From Cyclobacteriaceae bacterium (GTDB lineage Bacteria > Bacteroidota > Bacteroidia > Cytophagales > Cyclobacteriaceae): DNA of 64,000 nucleotides. The notes beneath the pieces are model-generated. The model did not search any database, was not told where the DNA came from, and was given only the letters and a program-made list of their open reading frames with translations. Positions 53,093-63,400 of the stretch are shown one piece after another; the first letter of the stretch is position 1, and every line of letters begins with the position of its first letter. The translations under genes and the position numbers were made by a program. Location: NCBI GenBank assembly GCA_016787565.1, contig JAEUUG010000009.1, forward strand, positions 62,001-126,000. Direction: 5' to 3'.

Positions 53093-55171
53093 ATGTCGGA
53101 TTCTACTCCCACTGAAAAAGATTTCCTGAGTCAACTCACGGCCATTATTGAGAAAAATATAGCTAACGAGCAGTTTGGTGTTTCTGAGTTAGCCGATGAA
53201 ATGAACATGAGCCGGTCGAACCTATTGCGCAAGGTGAAGAAGGAAACCAATCTTTCCGTCAGTCAGTTGATCAGTCAGGTGCGGTTGAAGCGCGGCATGG
53301 AGCTGTTGAGAACGTCCTCGTCAAATGTTTCGGAAGTATCGCATCAGGTAGGTTTCAGCAGTACCTCTTATTTTATCAAATGCTTTCGTGAATACTATGG
53401 GTATCCGCCCGGTGAAGTTGGGAAACGGGAGGATGAGGAACTGAAGCAGCCAATTCCGGCAGTACTTCCTGTAGTAACTCCAAACCATCGGAAACGAAGT
53501 ACTATACTTGTTGGATTGCTAGTATTGGTTGTTGTGCTCGCGGCTGTTGGCGTGTGGCGTTATGATATGAGCCCGGTTTTCAAACCGGAGTATCTTGAAA
53601 AATCCATTGTGGTGTTGCCCTTTAAAAACGATAGTAATGATTCCACCAATGTATACCTGATTAATGGTTTGATGGAATCGACCTTGAATAACCTTCAGAA
53701 GATAAAAGATCTGAAAGTGATCAGCAGAACTTCGGCTGAAAAATATCGGAACACCGCCAAGTCTATTCCCGAAATGGCGAAGGAACTTAATGTTAATTAT
53801 TTTGTGGAGGGTAGTGGTCAAAAAATCGGTGATCGTATTTTATTAAACATTCAGTTGATCGATGGCACGAGCGATAGACACTTATGGTCGAAACAGTACC
53901 GAAGAGAAGCCAGTGATATTTTTGCGCTGCAACAAGAGATCGCCAAAGACATTGCCTCGGAGATTCAGGCTGTTATTACTCCGGAAGAAGAAAAACGAAT
54001 TGATAAAATTCCAACGGAAAATCTTGTGGCGTATGATTTTTACCTGAAGGGAAGTCAGTTGTTGTATTTAGGCAGTGATCGTCTGGAAGAAGCGATTGAC
54101 TTTTTCGCCAAAGCCATTGAACACGATAACAAATTTGCGCTGGCGTATGCGAAGTCAGCTATTGCCTACTTTTATCAGGATGCTTACAAGGCAGACAAAA
54201 AGTATGCAGAAGAGATTGAGCGTTATGCGGATAAGGCTCTACTCTATGACCCGAAACATGCAGAATGTCTGTTGGCGAAAGCCATGGTTTACATGCATCG
54301 AAAGGAATACGAATTGGCGGTGCCCTATCTTGAAAAAGCGTTGGAGTACAACCCGAACTCGGTTTGGGTGATCGGCTTTCTTTCGGATTTTTACGCGAAT
54401 TATCTTCCCAACACCGCTAAGTACCTGGAGTATTCACTTCAGGGTGTGAGACTGGATATCGGCTCGCAAGATTCGATTAACACAAGTTACACCTACCTTC
54501 GACTCGGCAATGCGTTGATCCAAACCGGATTTGTGGATGAGTCGCTGAAGTACATCGACAAATCATTGGAGTTTAATCCGAAGAATCCTTTTTCACGATA
54601 TGTCAGAGCGTTTATCGTTTATGCCAAGCACGGAAACCTTAATACCACCCGACAACTTCTTATAGAGGAGTTTAATAAAGATACTACCCGCATCGATATT
54701 CTTCAGGATATCGGAAAGGTGAGTTATCACCTGCGGGATTACCCAGGCGCCTATCAATACTATAAAAAATTTATTGTGATGCGCGAGACCCGACAATTGG
54801 ATGTTTATAGACATGAGAATTTAACCATAGGTATCGTGCTGGCAAAAATGGGACAGAAAGAAAAAGCTGAAGAGTATATAAAAAGTTTTAAGGATTGGGC
54901 CGACAACGATCGGTCAGTTTACAAGCATGCGGCTTTGGCGAGTTACTATGCGTATTATCAGGATACGGCAAAAACGATGGAGCACCTGAAGCTATTTGCA
55001 AAAGAAGATAACTATCAATATTGGGTGATTTTGTTTTTCGATAAAGATCCCCTGCTCGATTTCATGCAGGATCTTCCGGAATTTAAGAAGGTAGTAAAAG
55101 ATATTAAAACCAAGTTCTCGAACAATCACAATACGATCAAAGTGATGTTGGAAGAAAAGGGTTTGCTGTAG
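53093..55171 (+). CDS. Transmembrane AraC-type regulator with TolB-like domain and TPRs
   Basis: A 692-aa protein. Residues ~10-108 are an AraC-family HTH: QFGVSELADEMNMSRSNLLR and VSEVSHQVGFSSTSYFIKCF, then FREYYGYPPGEV. Residues ~120-135 are a basic linker, and ~136-156 a single transmembrane helix (ILVGLLVLVVVLAAVGVW). The positive charges on its N-side (NHRKRS) put the HTH in the cytoplasm. Residues ~170-300 resemble the TolB/FlgO-like N domain found in CadC-type regulators (SIVVLPFKNDSND, YFVEGSGQKIGDRILLNIQL, RHLWSKQYRREASDIFALQ). Residues ~310-690 are TPR repeats (AIDFFAKAIEHDNKFALAYA). The protein probably senses an envelope signal through its periplasmic part and controls the divergent ankyrin/acyltransferase/ABC unit. 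Confidence 0.88.
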   Translation: MSDSTPTEKDFLSQLTAIIEKNIANEQFGVSELADEMNMSRSNLLRKVKKETNLSVSQLISQVRLKRGMELLRTSSSNVSEVSHQVGFSSTSYFIKCFREYYGYPPGEVGKREDEELKQPIPAVLPVVTPNHRKRSTILVGLLVLVVVLAAVGVWRYDMSPVFKPEYLEKSIVVLPFKNDSNDSTNVYLINGLMESTLNNLQKIKDLKVISRTSAEKYRNTAKSIPEMAKELNVNYFVEGSGQKIGDRILLNIQLIDGTSDRHLWSKQYRREASDIFALQQEIAKDIASEIQAVITPEEEKRIDKIPTENLVAYDFYLKGSQLLYLGSDRLEEAIDFFAKAIEHDNKFALAYAKSAIAYFYQDAYKADKKYAEEIERYADKALLYDPKHAECLLAKAMVYMHRKEYELAVPYLEKALEYNPNSVWVIGFLSDFYANYLPNTAKYLEYSLQGVRLDIGSQDSINTSYTYLRLGNALIQTGFVDESLKYIDKSLEFNPKNPFSRYVRAFIVYAKHGNLNTTRQLLIEEFNKDTTRIDILQDIGKVSYHLRDYPGAYQYYKKFIVMRETRQLDVYRHENLTIGIVLAKMGQKEKAEEYIKSFKDWADNDRSVYKHAALASYYAYYQDTAKTMEHLKLFAKEDNYQYWVILFFDKDPLLDFMQDLPEFKKVVKDIKTKFSNNHNTIKVMLEEKGLL

Positions 55172-55239
55172 CGGTGATCATGCAAAACAACTTAGCAGTG
55201 ATAGCATGCTATGGGATGAAGGTTTTACACGTATTGCCT

Positions 55240-58200
55240 CTAATGTTTTACAATTTTCAGCAGTTTCTCCCCATCAATTTTCAATGTATACAGGCCGGGA
55301 GAAAAATTAGATAAGTCGAACGTGTAGTCACGAAGCTCACCGTTGGAAACTATTCTTCCTGTGCTATCCAGAATAAAAAATCGGTTTCCAATAATATTTT
55401 TTGACGGATAGATCGTTACCCTTCCGCTGGTTGGATTAGGAGCATAGGTTGTTTCATCATAAAGCCCGGTTTTAAAACGTGACGAAATGTAGGGTGGCGT
55501 TTCGCTTAAACAGGTGATATGAACCCTGACTTCATAGTTGGTACCAGGTCGCAATTTTGTAAGCGACAGAGTTGTCAATGCTGTTTTGGTTGTCGACCAT
55601 ACATAACTATCCACAATTGTGTATTCTACAGAATAAGGCTCGCCACTGAACGTCTCATTCCACGACAGTTCAGCTGTGGTGTGGGTTATGTCGCTAACCA
55701 ATAAATCGACAGGCCCATAACATACGGTCTGAAAAGTTAATGATGTAAAATTCTTGGCACCCACACATTGTGGGGCCACAGTCACGGTGTATTGTGTCCC
55801 CGGGCTCAGACCATCCAGTGCAATTGACGTTGAAGTAGACTCCAGCGTTGTTACAGTGCCTCCTGCGGTTATTGAATACATCACCACATAGCTACCCGTG
55901 TTCGATTCGTCCACCCAATTGATAATGGCGTTGAAGGGAGAAACCTGGTTCACGTTTAGCATGGAGACTTGCGGACAGGGTGTTTCAAACGAAGTATATA
56001 TAAAATCAGATCTAGTATCTGTGCAGGCCATCCTTCCGCGTACGAAGTATTGTGTCCCTGGTGTAAGTGGAAACATCGTCTGTGTTTCATCGAGAACAGA
56101 CCAAGAAATATTATCGACACTATATTCAAGAATAGCCTGGCCAAAATAATTGCTCGTCCAACCCACCACAGCTCTGTTATAGCTTAGTTCTGTAATGTAA
56201 AGTGAAGATAAGGTTGTGCAAAGTGTAGTGAAGTGCAGATACTTAAATTCTGATGGAGTAAAGCACCGGCCTCTGTAACGCAAATCGTAGGCTGTACCCG
56301 GTAATAGATTGGTAATCTGGTTGGAGTACTGATCAAACTCTACCCACTGGTCTTTACCTGCCAGAGAAAACTGCACTTCATAAGAATTAATATCGGATGA
56401 ATTTAGGAAGATGGTATTCACGCCAATATGGGTGATGTAAAAACTGTTTAAATCCACACATTCTGCTGTGAAGTTTACATAATAATAACTCGTAAAATCA
56501 AGATAGCATTTTGAGCGTATTCTGAGTTGATAAGGGTAGCCGGGAGAAAGGTAGTATAATGTTGTTGAGTAAGCACGCCACCAATACGAAGAGCCTGAAG
56601 GGGCATATTCAATCTCAAATTGGTCAAACGTTGTATTGGGTGGCAGTTCAATGGTTGCCGAATAATTTGATACGTTGAGCTTGATGAGCGCAGGATCAGG
56701 GCAATCAGTGTCTGGTGAATTCTGCCAGATTTCCATTTGATATCCATCATTGGGACCAAAATAATATATATAAGCGCTAATGACCTCTGGCCTGCCATCT
56801 CCATTTAAATCATTCACAATTAATTGCGGTTGAACAGTGCCGTAACCTAAAGGTAATTCCATGCCATATTCCCCCAATTTTTCAAAAGAAGAATTGGACA
56901 AATGTTCACCTGGTTCCACTTTGTTTTTGAGAAGAATAAATTCTCGTTGAGGGGTTCCTACCAGCATATCCACTTTGCCATCACCATCCATATCGCCAGC
57001 CTGAACGGCTGATTCTACATATCCACTTAACCCTGCAATAGCTTTTGCAAGGGTTATTATAGGAGAAGAACCCATGTTTTCAAAGAGAGCAAGGTTTCCA
57101 ATCTCAACACTAGAATGAGCGATGATATCCCTCCAGCCATCATGGTTTAGATCATGTGAAACATAACCGGCAATTCTTGACAATGCAGTATCCTGAACAA
57201 TAGTTTCCTCAAACGAAAAGGTTCCCGGATGACTTTCATTTTTCAATATTGAAAAATATTCATCGTAGGCGCTGGCGATAACTTCGGGCAAGCCATCATT
57301 ATTCAGGTCAGTTGTAGATAAATGATAAACGTAATACGACAAAGGTTTAAAAAATGGCTTAGCAAAGTTATTTGCTGTTAAATAGCCCTTTGGGTTTTCA
57401 TTCCTAAAAATAGTTAATCTGCTGTTGCCGGATATGGCGGTAGTGCCGGCTATATCAATATGTCCATCCAAATCGAAATCATTGAATATCAAATTCTCCA
57501 TATATCCGGTAGTTACATCCACAGGAACGCCAAAAAAGATAAAACCGGGAACAGAGAAATTGGGGTATATTCGTATACCGTCTTGAAAAGCTCCAACAAT
57601 GTCTTTGAGTCCGTTGCCATCGAAATCAATTGCATGCACTTCGCTGCCAAAGTTTACTGTATAAGTATTTCTGACAAAGGATTCTTCTGTGATATCACCG
57701 CCCTGGTTAACATTTTGAAAAATTGAAAATCCATTATAATGCCGGGTTACGATATCCGGTTTACCATCGCCATCCATATCTTCTACCAGCGTCTGATAAA
57801 TACTAATATCATTGATACCTACCCTCAGTTGCAAGCTTCCATTTCGGAACTCACCCCTAAAAGTGGGCACAAATTCTTGTACAGAATGCGCTATCAGGCC
57901 AGACTCATTATCCAAAACTGATATTGGGCCAAATGAAGCCCCTGCCGGAACATTAACTTTTATTTCTGTTGAACTGGCTGAGAGTACCGTGGCACGCGTG
58001 GCACCAAAGCTCACAATATTATTTTCGCGTGTTAGGTTAAAGTTTTGCCCGACTAGGGTTACTTCTGTATCGATCCGAGCCGTGACCGGAGTAAAGTAAG
58101 ATATAATCGGCTTGACTGCTGTGAAAAATTTGTTGGATTCCGTTGTAGCGGATGCAAACCCATTCGTTGCGACTAGTTTATAATAATAGGTTTGACGTGG

Positions 58201-60336
58201 CGCCAGATCAGCAATAGAAGATGAAACACGTAAAAACTCAGTTGTATCAGAAAGAGGGTATGTTGGTGTTACGAATCCTAAAGAAGTAGTTGGTCCATAC
58301 TCAAAGTAAAATGAAGTAGGTAAACTATTGGGATTTATCTCACCATACAGGATGGCGGTGGTTTCGGTTACATCAACCGTCTGTTTTATTTTCGCCATAG
58401 GTGCAAGTGAAACCGTTGTGAATGATTGGGTACCAGAAAAAGTACTTCCATTCTCATTGGTTGCTACAAGCCTGATGTAGTATTTTGTCTGGCTTTGCAA
58501 TCCGGTTAGAATACCTTCAACGTTGTCGGTGTAGGTGTAGCTTGAAGATGAACTTCCGAAGGACGGTGTTGTGCCGTATTCAAAACGAAATGTAACGTTT
58601 TCTCCTCTAGGAAGGAGGCTGCCTTTTATTTTTACTGTAGTAGCTGTAATATCATAAAGTTCAAGGCCGGTGATGATGGGCTGGAAAATCACACCAACAG
58701 CATCCCAGGCTTTGTCCACTTCCTGATAAATGGCTGAATTATTTCCATACAAATCAGCGGTAGCTAATAATGAGCCTATTCGACTGTCAAGATAATCGGA
58801 GAAGTAGCTCAAGTACTCGGTCAGATTTCTGTATGCAATGTTTGTAGCGGCCTCCATTCCAATAGCGTTGACCGTGTAGTTTACCTGAAAGTCGTTTACT
58901 CCACTTCCGCCTTCGCATAAAAGATAGTACCAAAAGTTTTGCACGCCCGAATTATAGTGCACACCACCATTATCTTCATACCCTGTAAACCACATATCAC
59001 CAGCATACGTATCCGGTTGATTTTTACGATTGGGATTACTGAAATCGCGCAAACCGCCATCACGAAAATGTTTGGACAATTGCCAGGTAGCGGTATCACC
59101 AAATAAATCAAACTCCACAGCTTTACCGAAAATATCTGAGAAAGACTCGTTAAGTGCACCAGACTCATTAATATATTCAAGGTTAGCCTCGTATTGTGTA
59201 ACACCGTGCGTAATTTCATGGGCTACAACATCCAGTTCAACCAAAGGGTTGTTGTTGATACCATCTCCAAAAAGCAATTTATTGCGTGCCCATGCAGCAT
59301 TTTCCCAGTCTTGGTCTACATGAACGTAAGAAACTATAGGACTTCCATTATTATCATAGCTGTTGCGGCCGTGCTTTTTGAAATAATATTCAAACGCCTG
59401 CTCAGTGGCCCATTGGACTGATACTGCAGGCTTTTGATACAGGGTGTTAAACGAATCATTAGCGGAATAGAAATCATCAACCCGATAATGATCAAAAATA
59501 AAGGCCCAAATGGAAACATTTCTAAAATCATACGTACCAATGCTTCCACCATTTTCAGTTTGCCCAACAAGACGCGAAGCACCATTTTCAAATTTTTCAA
59601 CACGAATATTTTGGCTACCATAGTAGTTTGTCAGTCCAGTACCAGTACCATTGGGAAGGGGTGGTGCCACTTCTTTCTCGTTAAAGCATGTATTGACCAG
59701 ACTTACTTTATTGATGAGTTGTCCGTTACGCGCATCAATCGAAATTCTCCAGCGTTCGATAAGTGATACATCGATATCGAACTGAAACGCAACAAAGAAA
59801 CTCTCAGGCGTGAAAGTGAATCCTTTTGAAACAATCAATTTCTTTCCCTGTCTGAAGGTTGTATCTTTTGTATTGAGATATTGTTTAGCCAATTGGAAAG
59901 CTTGCTTTTCACTAATGGTGGATTGTGTGTTTAGCTTAATCGTGTGTACCGCTTTACCATTTGCTGAGGTCATGAAACCACCTTTTTCATGAATGCGATA
60001 GCCCATGCCTTCCAGTGGAATACCTCTATAATTTTGCTGCAACAGGCGATGGTGCATGCCCAATTTATCAGTATTTGATTCTGCTTCGGTGAAGGTGAAT
60101 TCTGCTGGTATATTTAAATAGCGGTTAATGTTTGTGACGAAGGATGACGCTGTTACTGTTCTGGCCTTAAATTCAATGGCACGTGGCGGCTCATGACGGC
60201 TAGCATAATAAAGTCTATCAGAACCTTTATCGACTACGAATGCGGTATTGGCATTTGTGCGTAAGCTTTGCTGGGCCATACCAGGGCCACTGGCAAAACA
60301 GCCTATTAAAATGAAGAGAAGAATTCGGCTAAACAT
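55240..60336 (-). CDS. M4 metallopeptidase with FG-GAP and Fn3 modules and type A T9SS signal
   Basis: A 1698-aa secreted protease with a Sec signal. Residues ~30-205 are an FTP-type propeptide. The thermolysin-like domain (~235-560) has zinc ligands His373 and His377 (HEITH) and Glu397 (GALNESFSD), exactly the thermolysin spacing, and NGGVHYNSGV holds the transition-state His. Two Fn3-like modules follow, then an IPT/TIG-like domain (ITPVxAxxGxxV type, FTPVTARIDTEVTLVGQNF), seven FG-GAP/VCBS repeats with DxDGDGxPD calcium loops, four Fn3-like modules (TAELSWNETFSG), and a C-terminal type IX signal (YAPNPTSGRVTIYP ... GLYTLKIDG). It probably digests proteins outside the cell; the FG-GAP part may bind ligands. 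It follows the type B-signal protein gene by 74 bp. Confidence 0.92.
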   Translation of the reverse strand: MFSRILLFILIGCFASGPGMAQQSLRTNANTAFVVDKGSDRLYYASRHEPPRAIEFKARTVTASSFVTNINRYLNIPAEFTFTEAESNTDKLGMHHRLLQQNYRGIPLEGMGYRIHEKGGFMTSANGKAVHTIKLNTQSTISEKQAFQLAKQYLNTKDTTFRQGKKLIVSKGFTFTPESFFVAFQFDIDVSLIERWRISIDARNGQLINKVSLVNTCFNEKEVAPPLPNGTGTGLTNYYGSQNIRVEKFENGASRLVGQTENGGSIGTYDFRNVSIWAFIFDHYRVDDFYSANDSFNTLYQKPAVSVQWATEQAFEYYFKKHGRNSYDNNGSPIVSYVHVDQDWENAAWARNKLLFGDGINNNPLVELDVVAHEITHGVTQYEANLEYINESGALNESFSDIFGKAVEFDLFGDTATWQLSKHFRDGGLRDFSNPNRKNQPDTYAGDMWFTGYEDNGGVHYNSGVQNFWYYLLCEGGSGVNDFQVNYTVNAIGMEAATNIAYRNLTEYLSYFSDYLDSRIGSLLATADLYGNNSAIYQEVDKAWDAVGVIFQPIITGLELYDITATTVKIKGSLLPRGENVTFRFEYGTTPSFGSSSSSYTYTDNVEGILTGLQSQTKYYIRLVATNENGSTFSGTQSFTTVSLAPMAKIKQTVDVTETTAILYGEINPNSLPTSFYFEYGPTTSLGFVTPTYPLSDTTEFLRVSSSIADLAPRQTYYYKLVATNGFASATTESNKFFTAVKPIISYFTPVTARIDTEVTLVGQNFNLTRENNIVSFGATRATVLSASSTEIKVNVPAGASFGPISVLDNESGLIAHSVQEFVPTFRGEFRNGSLQLRVGINDISIYQTLVEDMDGDGKPDIVTRHYNGFSIFQNVNQGGDITEESFVRNTYTVNFGSEVHAIDFDGNGLKDIVGAFQDGIRIYPNFSVPGFIFFGVPVDVTTGYMENLIFNDFDLDGHIDIAGTTAISGNSRLTIFRNENPKGYLTANNFAKPFFKPLSYYVYHLSTTDLNNDGLPEVIASAYDEYFSILKNESHPGTFSFEETIVQDTALSRIAGYVSHDLNHDGWRDIIAHSSVEIGNLALFENMGSSPIITLAKAIAGLSGYVESAVQAGDMDGDGKVDMLVGTPQREFILLKNKVEPGEHLSNSSFEKLGEYGMELPLGYGTVQPQLIVNDLNGDGRPEVISAYIYYFGPNDGYQMEIWQNSPDTDCPDPALIKLNVSNYSATIELPPNTTFDQFEIEYAPSGSSYWWRAYSTTLYYLSPGYPYQLRIRSKCYLDFTSYYYVNFTAECVDLNSFYITHIGVNTIFLNSSDINSYEVQFSLAGKDQWVEFDQYSNQITNLLPGTAYDLRYRGRCFTPSEFKYLHFTTLCTTLSSLYITELSYNRAVVGWTSNYFGQAILEYSVDNISWSVLDETQTMFPLTPGTQYFVRGRMACTDTRSDFIYTSFETPCPQVSMLNVNQVSPFNAIINWVDESNTGSYVVMYSITAGGTVTTLESTSTSIALDGLSPGTQYTVTVAPQCVGAKNFTSLTFQTVCYGPVDLLVSDITHTTAELSWNETFSGEPYSVEYTIVDSYVWSTTKTALTTLSLTKLRPGTNYEVRVHITCLSETPPYISSRFKTGLYDETTYAPNPTSGRVTIYPSKNIIGNRFFILDSTGRIVSNGELRDYTFDLSNFSPGLYTLKIDGEKLLKIVKH

Positions 60337-60410
60337 TGAAATTTTTACTTTTAATTCTTATTGCGGAACAACCTTGTTGTGTAACGTACTAACCCATCTT
60401 GTCAGTGAAA

Positions 60411-63400
60411 TCACTTCATAATGTGCAGCCAGTTTTTACACGTGGCAAGGTCTCCAACCTTTAGTTGAATATAGTATATACCTCCTGCCAGACCATTGCC
60501 ATTCCAATCATTTTTGTAGTCTGACGATTCAAAAACTTTTTTACCCCATCGGTCATATACCATCAACTGTACGGTTAGGCCAATATCAGCCGGAGCAATT
60601 ATTTCAGAACCAAAACCGATTTGAAAGTAATCATTGAAGTCAGGCGAATCATCAGGTGTAAATACATTGGGAACCCTTAGCTTGTACACCGGTACTTGTA
60701 AAGTCTCTTCCGTAGGGCAGAATTTATTTTCGGCTCTAAACGTGAGTGCATACGTACCATCTTCTTCGTAAATGTGTTCAATTTCTCTTTCCGAAGAAGT
60801 AGTCCCATCACCAAAGTCGAAGCGAAAAATTACGTTCTCAACCGGTGGTGTCAGGTTCTGAACAAGGACCGTTGGACGATTAAAACAATTGACCAGGAGG
60901 TTATGCTGCCATTTCAAATCAACACGATTCAATACAGTAACAGCTACGGTGTCTTTACCCACACAGCCATGCGCATCGGTTGCTGTAACAATATATTGAG
61001 TTGTTCGCACCGGCCGAACCAGGGGAGAAGAAATAGAAGACGTAAATGTTGGATCATCGGCCTTCCATGAATATGTACTTCCACCCATTGCGGTTAATTG
61101 GTAAGTTGAGCCTTCACAAATTTCTCCATCATCACCAGCCTCAATCTGCTCTTTATAATAATAGATTGTTTTGGTTACGGAGTCCGCGACATTACAGGTG
61201 TACAGGTTAATAGCTTTCAATTTCACTTTATAAATACCCGGTTGTTTAAATTCATGTATAACAGAAACTGTATCATTCGTATGAATTGGCAATGTGCCGT
61301 CATCAAAATCCCAGATAAAAGATTCACCGTTTCGACTTTGGTTTTTAAATCGTATCGCATCCGGATAACAGACATTATTGTACCCAGGTGTAGAAAAGTT
61401 CAAGTCATAGGTTTGAAAAGCAGCACGAACATTGGAAACGAAAACTACTGTAAGTGTATCTGTTTTTGAGCAGCCATTTGCATCAACAACAGTAACATAG
61501 TAAGAAGTTGTGCTCGTCAGATTAACAATGGGAGTGGGTTGGGAAGAAGTAAATGTTCCGTCTGAACTGGTCCATGCATAACTCGTGCCCCCGGAAGCAA
61601 AAAGTTGGAAGCTGTTACCTTCACAGACGATGTCATCACTCCCCACCACAATATTGTCTTTAAAATAATAGATAACCTTCGTTATCGAATCCGTTTGACT
61701 ACACGTACTAAGGTCAGTAATTTTGAGCTTTACACGATACTGACCAGCTTGTTGATACTGATGGAAAACATTGCGGGAATCTGTGTCTGTTTGGTTGAGT
61801 GTGGTGCCATCATCAAAGTCCCATGTAATTGTTTTTCCCCCTGTGCTAAGGTTTTGAAATACGATCGTATCCGGGTAACAAACATAATTAAAACCGGGCT
61901 CCGTCAATGTTGTATTATTGGTGTCAAACATAGCCCGAAGGGAAGACAAGTCAAATTTGAATGCAGCATTGTTACAATTTGCACTGGCGTTAAACCGGGA
62001 TTTAGCAGAAGGAGTGGTCGGAAAATCCGAAGTGCCCTGGCCGGCTTCATTACCAAACGAACAACCTGAACATACGGCATGATAAACAATACCATACTTA
62101 TCGAATCGCGAAGTGCCGCCATCCACATGCGTTTTGGAAGAAGTGCCACCCAAATATGTTGAATACACCAGTTCTGTAGCATCACCATTCAGCACGATGA
62201 AATAAAAATCAGAACCCGATGTGGTTTTCTGATAGGCATCGTTGGTTATGGGCATACCCTTGGTTGTACTCTGCCAAAAACCTGTTTGCGGACTTGAGTT
62301 TACAAAGCCACCCCAACCTGCCATGTAAATGTTATCACAGTCGTTTACCAAAAAAGCTGTTGGTGAGATATTGGGAATAACCAAACCATTGGTGGAGCCT
62401 GAGCCAAAAACAGTTGAGAATTCCAACGTACTTAAGTCGGGAGAAAACCGCTGCAGAAATTGTCCGCTGTTTGCGTTTCGATAAACCCCGGACGTTATAG
62501 GTATCTGGCCGGCTGTTTGACCATAGCAAAAAATATTACCATGTGCATTCAGATCGATGAAGTAAACCTGATCGAACGAAAGCGTGCCGGTGAATGTGGC
62601 ATTGATAATGGCGCTTCCATCGGCAGCAAGGCGTGCAATCCAGCCATCAACAATGCCTTTGAACAAAGTTTGATAGGAACCATCCGTTACCGGGAAATTA
62701 ACGCTGGTTGTTCCGCCAGCCAGTACTAAATTTTTATCGTTATCAAATTTTATTGAATACGCGGCATCAAAACCCGAACCACCCAGGTAACTTGACCAGA
62801 CAATAGCTGATAAATCAGGAGTCAACTTCACCACAACGCCATCGGTAGCTCCATTGAAAGAATCATCGAATCCGTTAACGATCGGAAAATCACCCGATGC
62901 TGTTACCGAACTAATATATACATTACCCAGCTCATCGGTAATGATATCACCCCGCATTTCATCGCCATAGTTTACCACCAACGGACCACCGGATTGTTTT
63001 GGAAGATTAAGACCGTCATTACCCGAACCTCCCAGAAAGGTTGATCCTATCAATTCATCTCCATTTGGTGACAGGCGTGTAATGACGATATCCCACATGT
63101 CGTTTGTATTTAGTACCCGATTAAAAATAGTGGTACCGAGGTTAAATGTGTTGTCGAAAGCATTTGCACTTGTCGGATAGTCAATCGAACTGGAAATACC
63201 CAGCACGATCAGATCACCTGTACTTTTATCAACCACAAGGCTTTCAGGAGAATCGTTATTGGCACCACCCAGGTGCGTAGCGTATAGAAATTTTGTTCCT
63301 GCCGAATCATATTTGATAATGGCCATATCAAAACTTCCACGATTAGCAGTTTGAAAGGCACCTGTGGTTGCCGGAAAGGATCCCCCAAGGTCCTGGTGTG

